DNA from: JAXMAF01 sp046350555
GTDB taxonomy: Bacteria; Planctomycetota; Phycisphaerae; Phycisphaerales; SM1A02
Direction of reading: 5' to 3'
NCBI GenBank assembly: GCA_046350555.1
Contig: JAXMAF010000028.1
Coordinates: 3,176 to 67,175, forward strand
Length of the DNA stretch: 64,000 nucleotides
Below the pieces are notes generated by a model. That model was given only the letters and a program-made list of their open reading frames with translations. It made no database searches and had not been told where the DNA came from. The number at the start of each line of letters is the position of its first letter. Positions within the stretch are counted from its first letter, which is position 1. The position numbers were made by a program, and so were the translations under genes. Shown here in pieces: positions 26,794-35,536 of the stretch.

Positions 26794-27813
26794 TCATCCG
26801 AACCGTCCGGTCACGTAGTCCTGCGTGTCCTTGCGCCGGGGGTTCTGGAAGATGGCTTCGGTCGGACCGTACTCGACCAGTCGGCCCAGGTACATGAAGG
26901 CGGTGTAGTCGCTGACCCGTGCGGCCTGTTGCATGTTGTGCGTGACGATCAGCACGGTGTAGCTGCCGCGGAGCTGCTGGATCAGCTCCTCGACCTTGGC
27001 GGTCGCGACGGGATCGAGCGCCGAGCACGGTTCGTCCATGAGGAGGATCTCGGGCCGCGTCGCGACGGCCCGCGCGATGCACAGCCGCTGCTGCTGGCCG
27101 CCCGAGAGGGCCAGGGCGCTCTCGTGCAGGCGGTCCTTCACCTCGTCCCACAGGGCCGCCTCGCGCAGCGAGCGCTCGCACACCTCCGCGAGCGTCGCGC
27201 GACGGCCCTCGCCGGCGATGCGCAGCCCGTAGACGACGTTCTCGAAGATCGACTTCGGGAAGGGATTGCTCTTCTGGAAGACCATCCCGATGCGCTTGCG
27301 CAGCGCGATCACGTCGATGTCCGGACCGAAGATCGGGACGCCGCTGATGCACATCTGTCCCGTGGTCGTCACGTTGTCGATCAGGTCGTTGAGCCGGTTC
27401 ACGCTCCGCAGCAACGTGCTCTTGCCGCAGCCGGAGGGGCCGATCAGCGCCACGACCTTGTTGTGCGGCACGTTCATCGAGACGTTGTGCAGCGCCTTCT
27501 TCGCGCCATAGAAGAGCGAGAAGTCGCTCACCGTCAGGACGTGCGGGGCGTCCTGGTCGACGGACTCGTGGGTGAGCGACTCCACCGCCTTGTTCTGCTG
27601 GATCGCCTGCATCACCGAGCCGGCCGACTCGTCGGCGGAGACGAAGCGGCGCGACCGGTCGGCGAGCACGCTGCCGGAAGGAATCGGCGCCTCGGCGCGG
27701 CGCAGCGGGTCCGGCATCGCGTGCGAGGGCTCGGCGCGATCGGCGCCCGCTGCGGCGTGGGCGGGGTTGGGTGTTGGAGTCGACTTCGTCATTGGCGCGA
27801 CCTCGACCGGCAT
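26794..27813 (-). CDS. pstB: Phosphate ABC transporter ATP-binding protein PstB with extended N-terminus
   Basis: The PstB core is standard: VLTVSDFSLFYGAKKALHNV, Walker A GPSGCGKSTLLRSVNRLND, VFQKSNPFPKSIFENVVYG, signature LSGGQQQRLCIARAV, Walker B LLMDEPCSALDP, IVTHNMQQAARVSDYTAF. It energises phosphate import. The ATG at 27813 shares one base with the pstA stop (TGATG), so coupling fixes this start and gives 339 residues. About 90 residues precede the ABC domain, Ala/Pro/Ser-rich at first, then VMQAIQQNKAVES; typical PstB has fewer than 20. An internal ATG at 27792 would shorten the tail only slightly. Confidence 0.93.
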   Translation of the reverse strand: MPVEVAPMTKSTPTPNPAHAAAGADRAEPSHAMPDPLRRAEAPIPSGSVLADRSRRFVSADESAGSVMQAIQQNKAVESLTHESVDQDAPHVLTVSDFSLFYGAKKALHNVSMNVPHNKVVALIGPSGCGKSTLLRSVNRLNDLIDNVTTTGQMCISGVPIFGPDIDVIALRKRIGMVFQKSNPFPKSIFENVVYGLRIAGEGRRATLAEVCERSLREAALWDEVKDRLHESALALSGGQQQRLCIARAVATRPEILLMDEPCSALDPVATAKVEELIQQLRGSYTVLIVTHNMQQAARVSDYTAFMYLGRLVEYGPTEAIFQNPRRKDTQDYVTGRFG

Positions 27814-29492
27814 CAGAATGCTCCTGTAGCGTACTTGCGGCGCAGCCGTTCGCGGATGACGATTGCGCCAAGATTCATCGAGACCACGAGGATGATCAGC
27901 AGCAGGGTCGTCGCGAAGACCATTGGCCGGGCGGCGTCGGAGTCGGGCGACTGGAACCCCACGTCGTAGATGTGGAATCCAAGGTGCATGAACTTCCGGT
28001 CCAGGTGCAGGAACGGAAAGGTGGTGTCCATCGGCAGCGTCGGCGCGAGCTTCACGACCCCCGTGATCATGAGCGGCGCGACCTCGCCGGCGCCGCGTGC
28101 CATCGCGAGGATCATGCCCGTGATGATGCCCGGCGCCGCGGCGGGAAGGACGACGCGCTGGATGGTCTGCCACTTGCTCGCGCCGCATGCCAGCGACCCT
28201 TCGCGCACGCCGCGGCTGACCGCGGCGAGCGACTCCTCGGTGGCGACGATCACCACCGGCACGGTCATGAGCGCCAGCGTCAGCGACGCCCAGAGGATGC
28301 CGCCGGTGCCGAAGACCGGCCCCTCGTTGTCCGGGTAGAAGAGCCGGTCGATGCCGCCGCCGAGCACGTAGACGAAGAAGCCGAGGCCGAAGACGCCGAA
28401 GACGATCGACGGCACGCCGGCGAGGTTGTTGATGGCGATCCGCACGGCGCGCACGAGCGGGCCGTCCCTGGCGTACTCGCGCAGGTAGATGGCCGCGATG
28501 ACGCCGAACGGCGTGACGGCGACGCTGAGGATGAGCGTCATCACGAAGGTGCCGAAGATGGCGGGGAAGATGCCGCCCTCGGTGTTCGCCTCGCGCGGAT
28601 CCTCGCTGACGAACGCCCAGACGTTCGCGAGGAAGACCCCGACGCGCTGGATCGTCGAGAGCGTGTTCGGCGTCGACGCCGCGACGACGTCGCTCACCGG
28701 GATCGTCTTCTCGCGCCCGTTGAAGATGACATAGGTCAGCGTCTGCTCGCCCTGCCTCGCGCGCAGCGTCCGCGCCTCGGCGGCGAGCGTTTCGTACGAC
28801 GCCTGGAGGTCCGCGGTGCGGGCCTCGATGCCAGCGAGCGCCGCGGCCGGGACGGCGCCTCCGCCGGCGGCGCGCTCCAGCCGGCGCTTCTCGCGGCGCA
28901 GCTCCTGCATCGACGAGTTGATCGCGCCGATCTCGTCCTTCTCGATGCGCTCGATCTCGGCCCGTCGGGCGTTGCCTTGCGCGACGAGCTCCCGCAGCGC
29001 CGGAAGGAGCGCGACGCCCGAGTCGCGCGGCGCCTCGCCCTCGGCGCCCGCCCGTCCGATCGCCACGAGCCGCGCGAAGGCGGGGCCGTACTCGGTGCGC
29101 TCGAGCCGGACGATGTCGGCGGGGTGCGAGATGGACGTCACCTCGCTGGCGTCGATGTAGAGGAATCCGTTGCCGAGCAGGTCCTTGCTTCCAACCTGGA
29201 CCTTGTACTCCAGGGCGCGCCGGCCCTTCTCGTCGAGTGGTCCGGTCCGCTTCTCCTCGAGCGAGAGGATCGCGCCCTCGATGAACTCGGTCTTGAACGT
29301 CTCCCGCCCGGCGTCGGTGAGCGCGAGCCGCGCGATGCGCGGCGGCCAGAAGGCCTTGACGCCGTTGACGAGGATGATCGCGAGCAGCCCCGTGATCATG
29401 GCGAGGCCGAGGACCAGCCCCATCCCGGTGAGCCACACCAGCGGCTCTCCGGAGCCGGTGCGAGGTCGATGATGTGTGCTGCTTCCGGCCAT
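27813..29492 (-). CDS. pstA: Phosphate ABC transporter permease PstA (long form)
   Basis: This 559-residue permease has the C-terminal six-helix binding-protein-dependent transport domain (GTFVMTLILSVAVTPFGVIA, REGSLACGASKWQTIQRVVLP). An insert of about 220 residues lies between the first helix (GLVLGLAMITGLLAIILVNG) and the core, with a coiled-coil stretch around residues 160-235. Classical PstA is about 280-300 residues, so this is the long form seen with long PstC. The start MAGSSTHH at 29492 avoids a repeat-encoded extension. It overlaps pstB. Confidence 0.9.
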   Translation of the reverse strand: MAGSSTHHRPRTGSGEPLVWLTGMGLVLGLAMITGLLAIILVNGVKAFWPPRIARLALTDAGRETFKTEFIEGAILSLEEKRTGPLDEKGRRALEYKVQVGSKDLLGNGFLYIDASEVTSISHPADIVRLERTEYGPAFARLVAIGRAGAEGEAPRDSGVALLPALRELVAQGNARRAEIERIEKDEIGAINSSMQELRREKRRLERAAGGGAVPAAALAGIEARTADLQASYETLAAEARTLRARQGEQTLTYVIFNGREKTIPVSDVVAASTPNTLSTIQRVGVFLANVWAFVSEDPREANTEGGIFPAIFGTFVMTLILSVAVTPFGVIAAIYLREYARDGPLVRAVRIAINNLAGVPSIVFGVFGLGFFVYVLGGGIDRLFYPDNEGPVFGTGGILWASLTLALMTVPVVIVATEESLAAVSRGVREGSLACGASKWQTIQRVVLPAAAPGIITGMILAMARGAGEVAPLMITGVVKLAPTLPMDTTFPFLHLDRKFMHLGFHIYDVGFQSPDSDAARPMVFATTLLLIILVVSMNLGAIVIRERLRRKYATGAF

Positions 29493-29512
29493 GAGTCGTC
29501 GGCGCGCCGCCC

Positions 29513-29560
29513 GATCCCGAACCCCGAGTCCCGAACCCCGAGTCCCGAGTCCCGGGTCCT
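29513..29560. repeat. Short tandem repeat between pstC and pstA
   Basis: Units of CGAACCCCGAGTCC and the shorter CGAGTCC repeat about five times. The tract lies just upstream of the pstA start and could place or separate its ribosome site. Confidence 0.8.
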
Positions 29561-29576
29561 TCGCTTCCCGTCCCAC

Positions 29577-31979
29577 CTACGCCGTCCGGTACTTCTTCCT
29601 CAGGTGCTGCCGCAGCACCTCCGCCAGCGTGTTCACGATGAACGTCATGAGGAAGAGCAGCATCGCCCCGAGGAAGAGGGCGCGGTAGAGCGTGCCGCCC
29701 TCCGGCGCCTCGGGCAGCTCGACCGCGATGTTCGCCGAGAGGGTGCGCATGCCCGAGAAGATGTTGAAGTTCATGATCGGCGTGTTGCCGGTCGCCATGA
29801 GCACGATCATCGTCTCGCCGACCGCGCGGCCCAGCCCGACCATCAGCGCCGAGAAGATGCCTGCGGAGGCGGTGGGAAGCACCACGCCGATCGCCGTCTG
29901 CCAGCGCGTCGCGCCGAGGGCCAGCGAGCCCGAGCGGAGGTTCTGCGGAACGTTCGAGAGCGAATCCTCGGCGATCGTGAAGAGGATCGGAATGACCGCG
30001 ATTCCCATCGCGAACCCGACGATGAGCGCGTTGCGCTGCTGGAAGTCGGCGCCGGTGAACGCGGGCCACCAGAGCCGGAAGTCGGCGACGCGCTGATGCG
30101 TGACCGGGTCCACGACCGTGAAGAACGTGCGCTCGAGGACGGGACCGAGCGCCCAGCTCGCCGCGATGGCTGCCAGCAGTCCCAGCGAAAGCGCGCCGAG
30201 CTCGCCGAAGAGCCCCATGCGGTTGCGCATCCGCATGGGCATGCGCGGCCAGAGCGCGCCCAGCAGGAGCGCCGCCGCGGGCACGAGGATCAGGATCGCC
30301 AGCACCGACGGCACGCGCGTCTCGACTAGCGGCGCCAGCCACAGCGCCGCGATGAAGCCGAGCACGACCGATGGCAGCGAGGCCATGATCTCCATCGCGG
30401 GCTTCACGAAGGTCCGGACCTTCCAGTGGGCGAACTGCGACGTGTAGAGCGCCGCGGTGAGCGCCACGGGAACCGCGAAGAGCATCGCGTACAGGGTGCC
30501 CTTGATGGTGCCGATCAGCAGCGGAACCATCGAGAGCTTCGGCTCGAAGTCGTCGGTGCCTCCGGTGGACTGCCACTCGAACCTCGGCGCGTCGCTTCCC
30601 TCGTACCAGATCCTTCCGAAGAACGCCTTGAAGCCGGCCTCCGGATGGGGATCGTGCAGCGCGTACTCGTGGAGGATCGCGTCGTCGCCGAGGAAGAAGA
30701 TGCGGTCGTTCTTGCCGCTGATCGTCGAGAGCCGCGGCGCAAAGGGCAGTTGCTCGTGCCAGCGGACCGATTCGGTGGTCGAGAAGCGCAGTGACGCGTC
30801 GCGCCGCGAGGTGAGCAGGAACGCCTTCGTCCGGATGCTCTTCGCCCACGTGCTCGGAGCGCCCGCCAGCGCGGGGAAGTTGGGCTTGGTGAGACCCCAG
30901 ACGCGCGTTCCCGGGTCCGGGGGAAGCTCGCTGCTGAAGTCGGTGACGGCCGCGGGCGCCGCCGTCGTCGCTGTGCCGTCGGCGTCCCGGACGACGCTGG
31001 GCGAGAAGACGCTGAAGACGCGGTTGACGCCCGAGTCGTTCACGAACGCCACCGACGCGTCGCCGAAGATGAACTCCGCCAGCGCGATGCGCTGGTCGCG
31101 GGGATCGGGCATGTCGGCGAAGGGCTTGAACCGCTGGCGCAGCTCGAACTCCTCGCCCGCGAGGAAGAAGTAGTCGACCTCGCCCCGATCGGTGACGACC
31201 AGCACGCTGTCGCCCTTTCCGCTGGCCAGGACCCGCTGCGGAACGCCACCGAGCTTCGCGGTGATGTCGACGTTGCCCTTCACGAACGGCTTGCCGCTGC
31301 CCGTCAGCGTCCGGCGCTGGCCGATGAGCAGGGCGTGCACCTCGCGAGCGCCGGCCCGTTCGACGATCACCGCGAGCACCTTGTCGCCGCCCGAGTCGCC
31401 GTAGTCGACGTCGACCACGCGCGAGTCCTCGGGCGCGACGCGGAGCGGCTCGCCGACGACCGTCTTCTCCTCGATGGTGCGTCGGCCGTCGGCGAACTCC
31501 GACGAGTAGTTCACGTCGACCAGCGAGACGCGGCCGTCGTCCGTTCCCATGAGCAGCGTGTTGGTCGCCGCCCGGAGCCGGACGACGCCGATCGCGGCGC
31601 CGATCTCCTTCGCGACGTCGATCGTCTGGACGAGTCGGTCGGTCTTCAAGTCGACGAAGGTGATCGTTCCGTCGTCGCGGACGAGTCCGGGCAGCTCCGA
31701 CCATTCGTCGACCAGCAGGACCGCGTAGTCGCCCGGCGGAACCGGATGATCGGCGACCGGCGAGACGCTCGCGCCCCGGAAGAGGGGCATGATCTGGACC
31801 AGGATGAAGAGGAAGATGCCGAGGACGGCGACGATGATGCCGATGCCGCCCGCCTGGATCAGCACCGACATGGCGCCGTCCACGATCTTCACCGATCGCG
31901 CGACGGCGAAGCGGTTGTCCGGCGACGCGCCCGGGGATGACGAAGGCGTTGCGCCGGCTGGACCGGGGACGGAGGGCAT
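29577..31979 (-). CDS. pstC: Phosphate ABC transporter permease PstC with large extracytoplasmic domain
   Basis: This 800-residue permease has its first helix (VLIQAGGIGIIVAVLGIFLFILVQI) near residue 45, followed by about 400 extracytoplasmic residues with beta-propeller-like phrases (NTLLMGTDDGRVSLVDVNYS, SVLVVTDRGEVDYFFLAGE). The transport domain occupies the last 330 residues (IGTIKGTLYAMLFAVPVALT, LRSGSLALGATRWQTAIGVVLP, GLGRAVGETMIVLMATG). Classical PstC is about 320 residues. Long PstC is known from marine Gammaproteobacteria and others; the insert may contact PstS or sense phosphate. It is followed by pstA on the same strand. Confidence 0.9.
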   Translation of the reverse strand: MPSVPGPAGATPSSSPGASPDNRFAVARSVKIVDGAMSVLIQAGGIGIIVAVLGIFLFILVQIMPLFRGASVSPVADHPVPPGDYAVLLVDEWSELPGLVRDDGTITFVDLKTDRLVQTIDVAKEIGAAIGVVRLRAATNTLLMGTDDGRVSLVDVNYSSEFADGRRTIEEKTVVGEPLRVAPEDSRVVDVDYGDSGGDKVLAVIVERAGAREVHALLIGQRRTLTGSGKPFVKGNVDITAKLGGVPQRVLASGKGDSVLVVTDRGEVDYFFLAGEEFELRQRFKPFADMPDPRDQRIALAEFIFGDASVAFVNDSGVNRVFSVFSPSVVRDADGTATTAAPAAVTDFSSELPPDPGTRVWGLTKPNFPALAGAPSTWAKSIRTKAFLLTSRRDASLRFSTTESVRWHEQLPFAPRLSTISGKNDRIFFLGDDAILHEYALHDPHPEAGFKAFFGRIWYEGSDAPRFEWQSTGGTDDFEPKLSMVPLLIGTIKGTLYAMLFAVPVALTAALYTSQFAHWKVRTFVKPAMEIMASLPSVVLGFIAALWLAPLVETRVPSVLAILILVPAAALLLGALWPRMPMRMRNRMGLFGELGALSLGLLAAIAASWALGPVLERTFFTVVDPVTHQRVADFRLWWPAFTGADFQQRNALIVGFAMGIAVIPILFTIAEDSLSNVPQNLRSGSLALGATRWQTAIGVVLPTASAGIFSALMVGLGRAVGETMIVLMATGNTPIMNFNIFSGMRTLSANIAVELPEAPEGGTLYRALFLGAMLLFLMTFIVNTLAEVLRQHLRKKYRTA

Positions 31980-31983
31980 GGTT

Positions 31984-32081
31984 CGCGTCGCAGTCGAGTC
32001 TCGCGCCTCCGTCCGGCCCGACCCCGCACGCCGCGGCGGGGCGGCGGGGTCGAACGCATGGAGGTCCGCTGGAATCCGGAT
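31984..32081 (+). repeat. MITE-like interspersed repeat, copy 7 (diverged core)
   Basis: Left end TCGCAGTCGAGTCTCGCGCC and right end GTCGAACGCATGGAGGTC...GGAATCCGGATGAG are recognisable; the middle is replaced by a GC-rich run. It lies between pstS and pstC. Confidence 0.75.
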
Positions 32082-32148
32082 GAGATGAGGTCCGCCCGGA
32101 TCTTCGCCGGGGCCGCGCTTCCCCGCAAGAAGCCCGTCGCTGCCGCGC

Positions 32149-33153
32149 TCAGTTCAGGCCCTTGAGCGCCTCGGCGGCGACCTCCTTCGGAAGCGGGAAG
32201 TAGCCATCCTTGACCACGACCTGCTGGCCCTCCTGCGAGAGGATGTACTTCAGGAACTCGCCCGTCAGCTTGTCGAGCGGCTGTCCGGGCTTGCGGTTCA
32301 CGTAGATGTAGAGGTAGCGGGCGAGCGGATACGTGCCGTTGAGACAGTTCTCGTAGCTCGCCTCGTGGAACTGGCCGTCCTTCTCGGCGAGCGGCACGGC
32401 GCGGACGCCCGCGGTCGCGTAGCCGATGCCCGAGTAGCCGATGGCGCTCACGTCGGCGGCGACGCCCTGCACGACCGACGACGAACCCGGCTGCTCCTTG
32501 ACCGAGGTCTTGAAGTCGCCCTTGCTCAGCGCATGCTCCTTGAAGAAGCCGTACGTGCCGCTGGCGCTGTTGCGACCGAAGAGCGAGATCGACTTGTTCG
32601 CCCACTCGCCGGTCAGGCCGACCTGGCCCCACGTGGTGATGTCGCTCGTGCCGCCGCGCTTGCGCGACGACGAGAAGATCGAGTCCACCTGCTGGAGCGT
32701 GAGGCCCTTGATCGGGTTGTCCTTGTTCACGAAGACGCCGAGCGCGTCGATCGCCACCTTGACCTCGGTCGGCTTGTAGCCGAACTTCTTCTCGAACTCG
32801 TCGACCTCGGTGTTCTTCATCTGCCGGCTCATCGGACCGAGCTGCGCGGTGCCGGCGATGAGCGCGGGCGGCGCGGTCGTCGAGCCCTTGCCCTCGATCT
32901 GGATCTTGACGTTGGGATAGAGCTTCTGGAATCCCTCGGCCCAGAGCGTCATGAGGTTGTTGAGCGAGTCGGAGCCGACCGAGTTGAGGTTGCCCGAGAC
33001 GCCCGACGCCTGCACGTACGCGGGAATGGCCTTGTCGACCGAGACCTGGTTGGCCACGGCGAGGCTGCCGGCGCCGACGACGGCGGCGGCGAACGCGAGC
33101 TTGACGGGGCTGGACTTGGGGAGGCGGCCGAATGGAAGCTGGGTAAGCGACAT
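32149..33153 (-). CDS. pstS: Phosphate-binding periplasmic protein PstS
   Basis: This 334-residue solute-binding protein has an N-terminal export segment (LPKSSPVKLAFAAAVVGAGSLAVA). Phosphate-site motifs include VGSDSLNNLMTLWAEGF, GKGSTTAPPALIAGTAQLGPMSRQM, RNSASGTYGFFKEH and ADVSAIGYSGIGYA. It captures phosphate and passes it to PstC/PstA. First gene of the pst cluster, it is separated from pstC by a repeat copy. No clear Pho box was identified upstream. Confidence 0.93.
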   Translation of the reverse strand: MSLTQLPFGRLPKSSPVKLAFAAAVVGAGSLAVANQVSVDKAIPAYVQASGVSGNLNSVGSDSLNNLMTLWAEGFQKLYPNVKIQIEGKGSTTAPPALIAGTAQLGPMSRQMKNTEVDEFEKKFGYKPTEVKVAIDALGVFVNKDNPIKGLTLQQVDSIFSSSRKRGGTSDITTWGQVGLTGEWANKSISLFGRNSASGTYGFFKEHALSKGDFKTSVKEQPGSSSVVQGVAADVSAIGYSGIGYATAGVRAVPLAEKDGQFHEASYENCLNGTYPLARYLYIYVNRKPGQPLDKLTGEFLKYILSQEGQQVVVKDGYFPLPKEVAAEALKGLN

Positions 33154-33357
33154 GTGCTGGATATCTCCGAGTGGTTGTGTCGGAGGAATGTTCGATTCGA
33201 TGTGCTAAGAACGCGCAAAGGATGGGCGAGGGCAGGGCGAAGAAGCGCGCGGTGGCCGGCGGCCGATCGTCGCGGCCCGATTGACGCCGCCGGTCCCGAG
33301 CTGCCATCGCGGGCGGGGGCGGGGGGCGGGGCGCACGGCGGCCCGCGGGAATCGGCA

Positions 33358-33789
33358 TCAGGCCTTGGCGAAGGGGTTCACGACGGTCACGTCGTCGAAG
33401 ACGCGTTCCGCCTGGAGATCCTCGGTGAGGAGGGTGCGGCATCCGGCCACGCGCGCGGCTTCGACGATGAGCGCATCCCAGGTCGAGATCGTCTCCTTGC
33501 GTGCGCGCGCCAAGGCCGCGAGCACGAGGCCGACGTCCGTCTGGACGACGGTCCATTCGGCAAGCGTTCGGACAAGTTCCTCGGCGTCCGCCGGCGCCAT
33601 CGGCGGGCGGCGCTTGCGCGTCAGGACGACGTGGAGTTCCAGGAGCACCTGCGTGCTGACCACCAAGGCGCCCGCCACGCCGCGCGCCGCCACCAGCTTC
33701 CGCACCGTGTCGCGCTTCCTGGGAGACGTGTCGTCGAAGAGGTAGACGAGCACGTTCGTGTCGACGAACGCGCGATCCATCGCAATCAT
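33358..33789 (-). CDS. PIN-domain ribonuclease toxin, VapC-like
   Basis: This 143-residue PIN protein has acidic active-site residues in FVDTNVLVYLFD, the central Glu in STQVLLELHVVLT, and the later Asp residues in TWDALIVEAARVAGCRTLLTEDL. VapC toxins cleave RNAs such as tRNA. Its ATG overlaps the preceding antitoxin stop by four bases (ATGA), the usual coupling. A second ATG three codons in is possible. It is inserted between pstS and phoR. Confidence 0.85.
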   Translation of the reverse strand: MIAMDRAFVDTNVLVYLFDDTSPRKRDTVRKLVAARGVAGALVVSTQVLLELHVVLTRKRRPPMAPADAEELVRTLAEWTVVQTDVGLVLAALARARKETISTWDALIVEAARVAGCRTLLTEDLQAERVFDDVTVVNPFAKA

Positions 33790-34028
33790 CGCGCACCGCC
33801 GCGCCGATGAAGCTCGTCGCGCGCGATCGGGCGCTCGATCCGACCCTTGCCGGCCCTCTCGGCGATCGACAGCAAGCGGGTCGCCGCCGCGGCCTGAGGC
33901 TGGCCGGCGCCGGCGAACGAGACCAGATACTCGCGCAGGATCGCGTTCACGGACGTTCCCATGGTGACCGCGCGGATGCGCGCGGTCCGCAGGACGACGT
34001 CGTCGACGGTGATGGTGAGGTTGGCCAT
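33786..34028 (-). CDS. Antitoxin of the VapBC-like pair
   Basis: An 80-residue protein from MANLTITVDDVVLRTARIRA at 34028. The N-terminus has the beta-strand plus helix of ribbon-helix-helix repressors (LTITVDD...AVTMGTSVNAILREYLV). The C-terminal tail, ending IARDELHRRGGAR, should wrap and inhibit the PIN toxin. It lies immediately before the toxin. A 10-bp palindrome is found 35 bases upstream of its start. Confidence 0.78.
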   Translation of the reverse strand: MANLTITVDDVVLRTARIRAVTMGTSVNAILREYLVSFAGAGQPQAAAATRLLSIAERAGKGRIERPIARDELHRRGGAR

Positions 34029-34062
34029 GGCGGGAATCGCGTGCCGGTGTGCCCGAGTCACT

Positions 34063-34089
34063 CGTGCTACACGGAATCAGTGTAGCACG
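34063..34089. promoter_or_regulatory. Perfect 10-bp inverted repeat, likely operator of the toxin-antitoxin pair
   Basis: CGTGCTACAC, seven bases, then GTGTAGCACG. The arms match perfectly. It lies 35 bases upstream of the antitoxin start, where RHH antitoxins bind to repress their own operon. A terminator role for phoR is less likely because phoR is transcribed leftwards and ends 150 bases to the right, and no T-run follows. Confidence 0.65.
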
Positions 34090-34239
34090 GATCCGGAGGG
34101 GCGATGAGCCAGCACGCCGTCACCCTGTTCCGCGCTCTCGGAGAGGGCGATTCGCGACGGAATTCGCCGCGGAATTCGTGGCGGCGAGCGTCTCCCGCCC
34201 ACCGCCGCCGGGCGGGGCGCGTCGCGGCGCGACTCGTGC

Positions 34240-35505
34240 CTACCCCGCCATCTGGGCCGCGCCGACGGTCTCCGCGGGGAGCACCAGGCGAAACGTGCTG
34301 CCGGCGCCGGGCTTGCTCTCGACGTCGATCCGCCCGCCGTGGGCGAGCGCGATGTGCTTCACGATCGCGAGGCCGAGCCCCGTGCCGCCGTGGTCGCGGC
34401 TGCGCGCCTTGTCGATGCGATAGAAGCGCTCGAAGATCCGCGGGAGGTGATGCGGCGCGATCCCCGGGCCGTTGTCGATGACGGAGAGCTCGGCCATGCC
34501 GTCGTCGCGCGCGGCGCCCACGATGCGCACCGTGCTTCCCGCGGGGCTGTAGGTGATCGCGTTGGCGACGAGGTTCGCGACCGCCTGCTCGACGAGCGAC
34601 GGCATCACGTGCATGACGAGATCGCTCGGGACATCGACGGCGATGGCGATCTCCTTGGCCTGCGCAGCCGGTTCGAGGTGCAGCCGGGCGCTCTCCACGA
34701 TCTGCCGCAGCGGGGCGTCGACCGCCTCGAGCGTCTCGCGGCCTCCCGGCTGTTCGAGCCGGGCCAGCGCGAGCAGGTCCTCGATGATCGCGCCCAGCCG
34801 CTGCGCGTTGCGCCGGATGATCTCGAGGAATCGCCTGGATTGCTCGGGGTCGTCGACGCCGACCTGGAGCATCGTCTCGACGTAGCCCTTGATGTTCGTG
34901 ATCGGCGTGCGCAGCTCGTGCGAGACGTTCGCCGCGAAATCGACGCGGAGCGACTCGAGCCGGCGGATGCGCGTGACGTCGCTCAGCGAGACGAGCAGTC
35001 CCGCCGGATGGCCCGCGGCGTCGCGCAGCGGCTCGCTCACCGCCTGGACGGTGAGGCGCACGGGTTCGCCCCGCTCGGCGCGACCGCCGCGCCCGACGCG
35101 CTCGATCACGAACTCGGCCTCGGTCGGCCCCTCGGCGTCGATCGCCTCGGCCAGGAAGCGGTTGAGTCCCGGCTGGCGCACGACCGCCTGCACGAGCCGC
35201 CCGCGCACCGCGTCGGGATCGTCGATGCCGAGCATCGTCGCCGCGGCGCTGTTCACGCGCAGCAGGTGCTGGTCCGGATCGATGGCCAGCAGGCCGCTGC
35301 TCATCGATTCCAGGATCGCCTGCTGCTCGCGCGTGGTGCGTTCGAGCCGGTCGAGGGTGGCGTCGCGGTCGCGGGCCGCGTTCGCGGCGGCGTCGCGCGC
35401 CGCCTCGTTCGCGCGACGCACCTCGCGCCGGGCGACCCGCAGCGCCATCGCGGCGCCGATCAGCCCCAGCAGCAGGATGGCCCACGGGGCGACGCGTTCC
35501 AGCAT
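34240..35505 (-). CDS. phoR: Phosphate-regulon sensor histidine kinase PhoR
   Basis: This 421-residue kinase has one N-terminal membrane helix (PWAILLLGLIGAAMALRVA), a coiled linker, a PAS domain (ILESMSSGLLAIDPDQHLLRVN), the H-box VSHELRTPITNIKGYVETM, the N-box LVANAITYSP, and G-boxes VIDNGPGIAP and GGTGLGLAIVKHI. It senses phosphate supply through PstSCAB-PhoU and phosphorylates PhoB. It lies downstream of phoB in the same direction. The Pst neighbours support the PhoR assignment over other PAS kinases. Confidence 0.9.
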   Translation of the reverse strand: MLERVAPWAILLLGLIGAAMALRVARREVRRANEAARDAAANAARDRDATLDRLERTTREQQAILESMSSGLLAIDPDQHLLRVNSAAATMLGIDDPDAVRGRLVQAVVRQPGLNRFLAEAIDAEGPTEAEFVIERVGRGGRAERGEPVRLTVQAVSEPLRDAAGHPAGLLVSLSDVTRIRRLESLRVDFAANVSHELRTPITNIKGYVETMLQVGVDDPEQSRRFLEIIRRNAQRLGAIIEDLLALARLEQPGGRETLEAVDAPLRQIVESARLHLEPAAQAKEIAIAVDVPSDLVMHVMPSLVEQAVANLVANAITYSPAGSTVRIVGAARDDGMAELSVIDNGPGIAPHHLPRIFERFYRIDKARSRDHGGTGLGLAIVKHIALAHGGRIDVESKPGAGSTFRLVLPAETVGAAQMAG

Positions 35506-35536
35506 GGCGCAAGCGTACGACGCGACGGGCGCCGGC

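Noticed and set aside
26794..31704. A 1636-codon minus-strand open frame through pstB, pstA and pstC
   Set aside because: Only the part up to 27813 is PstB; the rest reads pstA and pstC in a wrong frame.
33154..33357. Pho box upstream of pstS
   Set aside because: An AT-richer patch with CTTTGCGCG and TTCTTAGCAC exists, but I could not find two convincing 7-bp direct repeats with the usual spacing.
34063..34089. Palindrome as terminator of phoR
   Set aside because: It lies 150 bases beyond the phoR stop without a T-run, and directly before the antitoxin gene; an operator fits better.
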